Of a stretch of 64,000 nucleotides of DNA, positions 61,478 through 64,000 are shown piece after piece. The notes beneath the pieces were generated by a model. It was given only the letters and a program-made list of their open reading frames with translations, did not search any database and was not told the origin of the DNA. This DNA comes from CAILZL01 sp035548495 (GTDB lineage Bacteria; Pseudomonadota; Gammaproteobacteria; Steroidobacterales; Steroidobacteraceae), in contig DASZSV010000026.1 of NCBI GenBank assembly GCA_035548495.1, forward strand, positions 1-64,000, written 5' to 3'. Positions within the stretch are counted from its first letter, which is position 1. The number at the start of each line of letters is the position of its first letter. The translations under genes and the position numbers were made by a program.

Positions 61478-62596
61478 ATGGCCCACGCACCGGGTTCAGT
61501 TTCGCTTCGTGAATTGCAGCATGCGATGCTGTGGTCGGCGGCGTCGCTGGCCTGTTTTACGGGCATGATTGCGAAACAACAATTGCGCATTCGCTGGACG
61601 GCGCCGCTGCGTGAATTGTACGGGTTGTCAGAGAACCAGCGATTGCAGGGCGGGCCGTTGTTCAATCCTCTGGTGGCTGATGAAGACCGTCAGCACATGC
61701 GCAGCGCGTGCGACTCGCTGATCACCGATGGCACATCCATGAATGTGATCTTTCATGCGCAAGTCAATGGTGCCGCCCGGCGGATGAGGGTGATTGCAGA
61801 GCGCGTAGGCCAATCTCCGCGCGTTGTCGGTTTTCTTCAGGAATATCGGCAGGCAGCAACACATGAACCGCAGGCGCCCGTGTCGCATCATGTATGGCAA
61901 AGCGTCGGGCGCCTGACATTGCTGGATGAAGCCGCCACTGCGATGGCACATGAGTTGAATCAGCCGCTGGCAGCCATCGCCACGTTTGCGCATGCTGGAG
62001 AACGCATGCTGAATCTTCCGGATCCGCCGTTGCCCAAAGTAAGGCAGGTATTCGCAGAAGTCAGTGAGCAGGCATTGCGCGCGGGCGAGTTGATCCGGCA
62101 GATGCGCGGCCTGATCAAGCGTCATTCACCCAGCAAGACCAGTCTGAGTGTTGCCGATCTGATTGCCCAGTTTGTGCTGATGGCGGAACCGATAGCCAAG
62201 ACGCATCACATCGAATTTCAGATTGCAGATGAATTGCCCACTGATCACGTGCTGGTGGATGTTGCGCAGATCAATCAGGTATTGATGATTCTGTTTCAGA
62301 ACGCACTTGATGCCGTGGCGGACGAAGCAGTGCGTCGCAAGACCATCGCCGTGACCGCACAGCCGCGTGACGGTGAAGTGACGCTTGCGGTTACGGATAC
62401 CGGCAAGGGGATTGCTGCCGATGTTGCGGCACGGTTATTCCAGCCTTTTTATTCAACCAAGGAAAACGGCACTGGGCTAGGGCTGACCAGCGTGCGCAAT
62501 ATCCTCGAAAGTTATGGCAGCCATCTGCAATATGCCAACCTGCCGGAGGGGGGATGCCGGTTCTGGTTTTCATTACGCCTGTCACAAGGGGCATGA
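61478..62596 (+). CDS. PAS-containing sensor histidine kinase (FixL-like)
   Basis: A 372-residue soluble kinase. Residues 40-130 form a PAS-like domain (RIRWTAPLRELYGLSENQRLQGGPLFNPLVADEDRQHM). The dimerisation region AMAHELNQPLAAIATFAHAGERML carries the phospho-acceptor His. The ATPase blocks are QVLMILFQNALDAV, VTDTGKGIAADVAARLFQPFYSTK and GTGLGLTSVRNILESYG. ATG 61478 follows GGGGAA. It precedes a FixJ-type regulator by 117 bases in the same direction. The signal is probably cytoplasmic and redox or metabolite based. Confidence 0.9.
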   Translation: MAHAPGSVSLRELQHAMLWSAASLACFTGMIAKQQLRIRWTAPLRELYGLSENQRLQGGPLFNPLVADEDRQHMRSACDSLITDGTSMNVIFHAQVNGAARRMRVIAERVGQSPRVVGFLQEYRQAATHEPQAPVSHHVWQSVGRLTLLDEAATAMAHELNQPLAAIATFAHAGERMLNLPDPPLPKVRQVFAEVSEQALRAGELIRQMRGLIKRHSPSKTSLSVADLIAQFVLMAEPIAKTHHIEFQIADELPTDHVLVDVAQINQVLMILFQNALDAVADEAVRRKTIAVTAQPRDGEVTLAVTDTGKGIAADVAARLFQPFYSTKENGTGLGLTSVRNILESYGSHLQYANLPEGGCRFWFSLRLSQGA

Positions 62597-62712
62597 TCTT
62601 GTCTTTAAGGACTTCCCACGATTACGCTGTAGCTATATCGACTATGCGTTGTGAAACGCGGATGTAAAACTACATAAAACCAGTGTCTAAAGACACGCAA
62701 GTGGAGGGTGTC

Positions 62713-63366
62713 ATGTCAGGTAATTATGAAAGCGCCGTCAAACAGGCCGGCACCAAATCAGCCGCTAGGCCAGTGGTATTCATTGTCGATGATGACGATG
62801 GTGTACGGCGTGCCATGAGCACCTTGATGGATTCGGTCGGCTATCCCCATGTTGCCTACACTTCTGCCCACGAGTTTCTTAAACATTACGACGGCAAGCA
62901 ATCCGGATGTCTGGTGCTGGACATTCGCATGCCGGAAATGAGCGGTCTGGAATTGCAGCGCGAGCTGCACAAGCGCGGTTATCACCTGCCGGTTATTTTT
63001 GTTACTGGTCATGGTGATGTGCCGATGGCAGTAGATGCCATGAAGAATGGCGCATTTGATTTTGTGCAAAAGCCTTTTCGTGATCAGGACCTGCTCGATC
63101 GTGTGAATCATGCGCTGCATCATGATGCGAACTTGCGGCAGGAAACCGCGGATAAAGACGAAGTATTGCAGCGCTGGCACACGCTGACCCAGCGGGAAAA
63201 AGAAGTAATGGCGCTGATTGTTGAGGGCAAGGCCAACAAGGTCATTGCGCAGGATCTTGACCTGAGCGAACGCACCGTGGAAATTCATCGTGCACGGGTC
63301 ATGGAAAAGATGCAGGTGCGTTCGGTTGCGCAACTGGTGCGTCTGTCATTGCTTATTCCGCGGTAG
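62713..63366 (+). CDS. FixJ/NarL-type response regulator
   Basis: A 217-residue regulator. The receiver has VVFIVDDDDGVRRAMSTLMDSVGY, phospho-acceptor Asp in GCLVLDIRMPEMSGLELQRELH, and PVIFVTGHGDVPMAVDAMKNGAFDFVQKPFRDQDLLDRV with the Thr and Lys switch residues. The C-terminal LuxR-type helix-turn-helix is LTQREKEVMALIVEGKANKVIAQDLDLSERTVEIHRARVMEKMQVRSVAQLV. ATG 62713 has GGAGGG upstream. It is almost certainly the partner of the preceding kinase. Confidence 0.93.
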   Translation: MSGNYESAVKQAGTKSAARPVVFIVDDDDGVRRAMSTLMDSVGYPHVAYTSAHEFLKHYDGKQSGCLVLDIRMPEMSGLELQRELHKRGYHLPVIFVTGHGDVPMAVDAMKNGAFDFVQKPFRDQDLLDRVNHALHHDANLRQETADKDEVLQRWHTLTQREKEVMALIVEGKANKVIAQDLDLSERTVEIHRARVMEKMQVRSVAQLVRLSLLIPR

Positions 63367-63539
63367 CGCGTGCTCAAATTGCGTTAATTTGTCGAAAGAT
63401 TGGCAAAATCAGCGCAAGTCATTCAATCCATGCTGGCCTAACCCTGTGCGCTGGTGTTTAATCGCACCGGGTTGATGGGGAGATGCTGCAAACGCAGCGT
63501 CCAAACAATGTGCTCGTCCTACCTTGCAAGGTGATAACT

Positions 63540-64000
63540 ATGACAACAAGATTCGCCAGTATTGTATTGCTCAGCGTTGCCCTGTTGCTCGGGGCATGTG
63601 ATCCGCAGAAGCAACCGGCGGAAGCGGCCTATGCGCAGATTGAAGCTTCGGTGGCGCCGGTGCGTGAAAGCCTTGAAAAATACGCACCGCAGGAATACGA
63701 CCAGTTGAATCAGATGATGGATCAGATGCGCGGACATCTGAATTCCGGGGACTATCAGGGCGCACTGGATATGCGGCGCAAAGTGATGGAGCAACTCGCT
63801 GCTGCATCATCCGCTGCGGGACTGAAAAGGAACGAAGTCGTCCGTGAGCTGAGTTCGCAGTGGAAAACACTCTCTGCTTCGGTGCCTGATGAAATCAAGC
63901 TGGTTACTGATCGCGTCAACACGTTGTTGAAGGCTGGCAAGCTGCCAAACGGTGTCACGCGTGATGTTGTAGTGCAGTCACAATCGACCATGGCGGAGAT
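63540..64000 (+). CDS. Lipoprotein, partial at window end
   Basis: A reading frame opening at ATG 63540 (AAGGTGA ribosome site) and running off the window. The signal peptide ends with the lipobox LLLGACD, so it is a lipoprotein. The mature part is helical and charged (YAQIEASVAPVRESLEKYAPQEYDQLNQMMDQM, then SSQWKTLSASVPDEIKLVTDRVNTLLKAGKLPNG). No family was recognised. It follows the FixJ-type regulator and could be its target. At least 153 residues are present. Confidence 0.85.
   Translation, partial: MTTRFASIVLLSVALLLGACDPQKQPAEAAYAQIEASVAPVRESLEKYAPQEYDQLNQMMDQMRGHLNSGDYQGALDMRRKVMEQLAAASSAAGLKRNEVVRELSSQWKTLSASVPDEIKLVTDRVNTLLKAGKLPNGVTRDVVVQSQSTMAE

Noticed and set aside
1..64000. tRNA, rRNA, CRISPR arrays, prophage and intact insertion sequences.
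   Set aside because: None was recognised on either strand. Short repeats present are not arranged as CRISPR arrays.

Overview
The window reads as chromosome from a free-living, aerobic gammaproteobacterium. Supporting genes are a large TonB-dependent receptor, Entner-Doudoroff genes, Kup, TrmL, HemN, a YdeP-type oxidoreductase and ATGA-coupled operons. No rRNA, tRNA, CRISPR array or intact insertion sequence was seen, and the sequence alone does not fix a genus. Short palindromic repeats of several families fill many intergenic gaps.

Layout. 37-7476: a leftward, fully overlapping seven-gene operon (KAS III, OleD-like SDR, metallo-beta-lactamase fold hydrolase, adenylate-forming enzyme, ATP-grasp ligase, GNAT, Rieske oxygenase), faced by a divergent XRE-type regulator (7610-8344). 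It looks like a compact, acquired biosynthetic cluster and is my main candidate for an undescribed system. 8345-12229: a gene-poor boundary, two membrane proteins and a MocR regulator. 12230-19593: a TonB receptor with a long leader, a secreted carboxylesterase, a 1-Cys peroxiredoxin and an aminotransferase. 19642-23267: a two-component system, a damaged toxin-antitoxin pair and an AT-rich orphan with nuclease-like motifs.

23564-31434: a rightward nine-gene operon for unusual membrane lipids (two Cfa-type methyltransferases, a desaturase, an FAD oxidoreductase, DUF1365, DUF1295, DUF2878, DUF6134 and a lipocalin). Neighbouring genes almost all overlap by 1-4 bases. 31502-38641: an ABC exporter, YbjQ, a zinc-ribbon pair, Kup, pyrophosphatase and a SnoaL-like protein. 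38683-46146: glucose catabolism (glk, pgl and zwf leftward, edd rightward) followed by periplasmic trehalase, so trehalose could be split to glucose and fed into the Entner-Doudoroff route. 46165-51618: a Phd/PIN toxin-antitoxin module with a clear operator palindrome, a DUF98/TMEM175 pair, cysteine synthase, TrmL and an SPFH protein.

51820-64000: a YdeP-like molybdoenzyme, a DUF1593 nucleoside-hydrolase-like protein flanked by inverted copies of one repeat, a secreted methyltransferase homologue, HemN, an aldo/keto reductase, a signalling cluster (hybrid kinase, kinase, FixJ-type regulator) and a lipoprotein cut by the window end. Several starts were moved inward from the longest reading frame because a Shine-Dalgarno sequence or the family N-terminus favours the internal codon; each case is stated in its entry.
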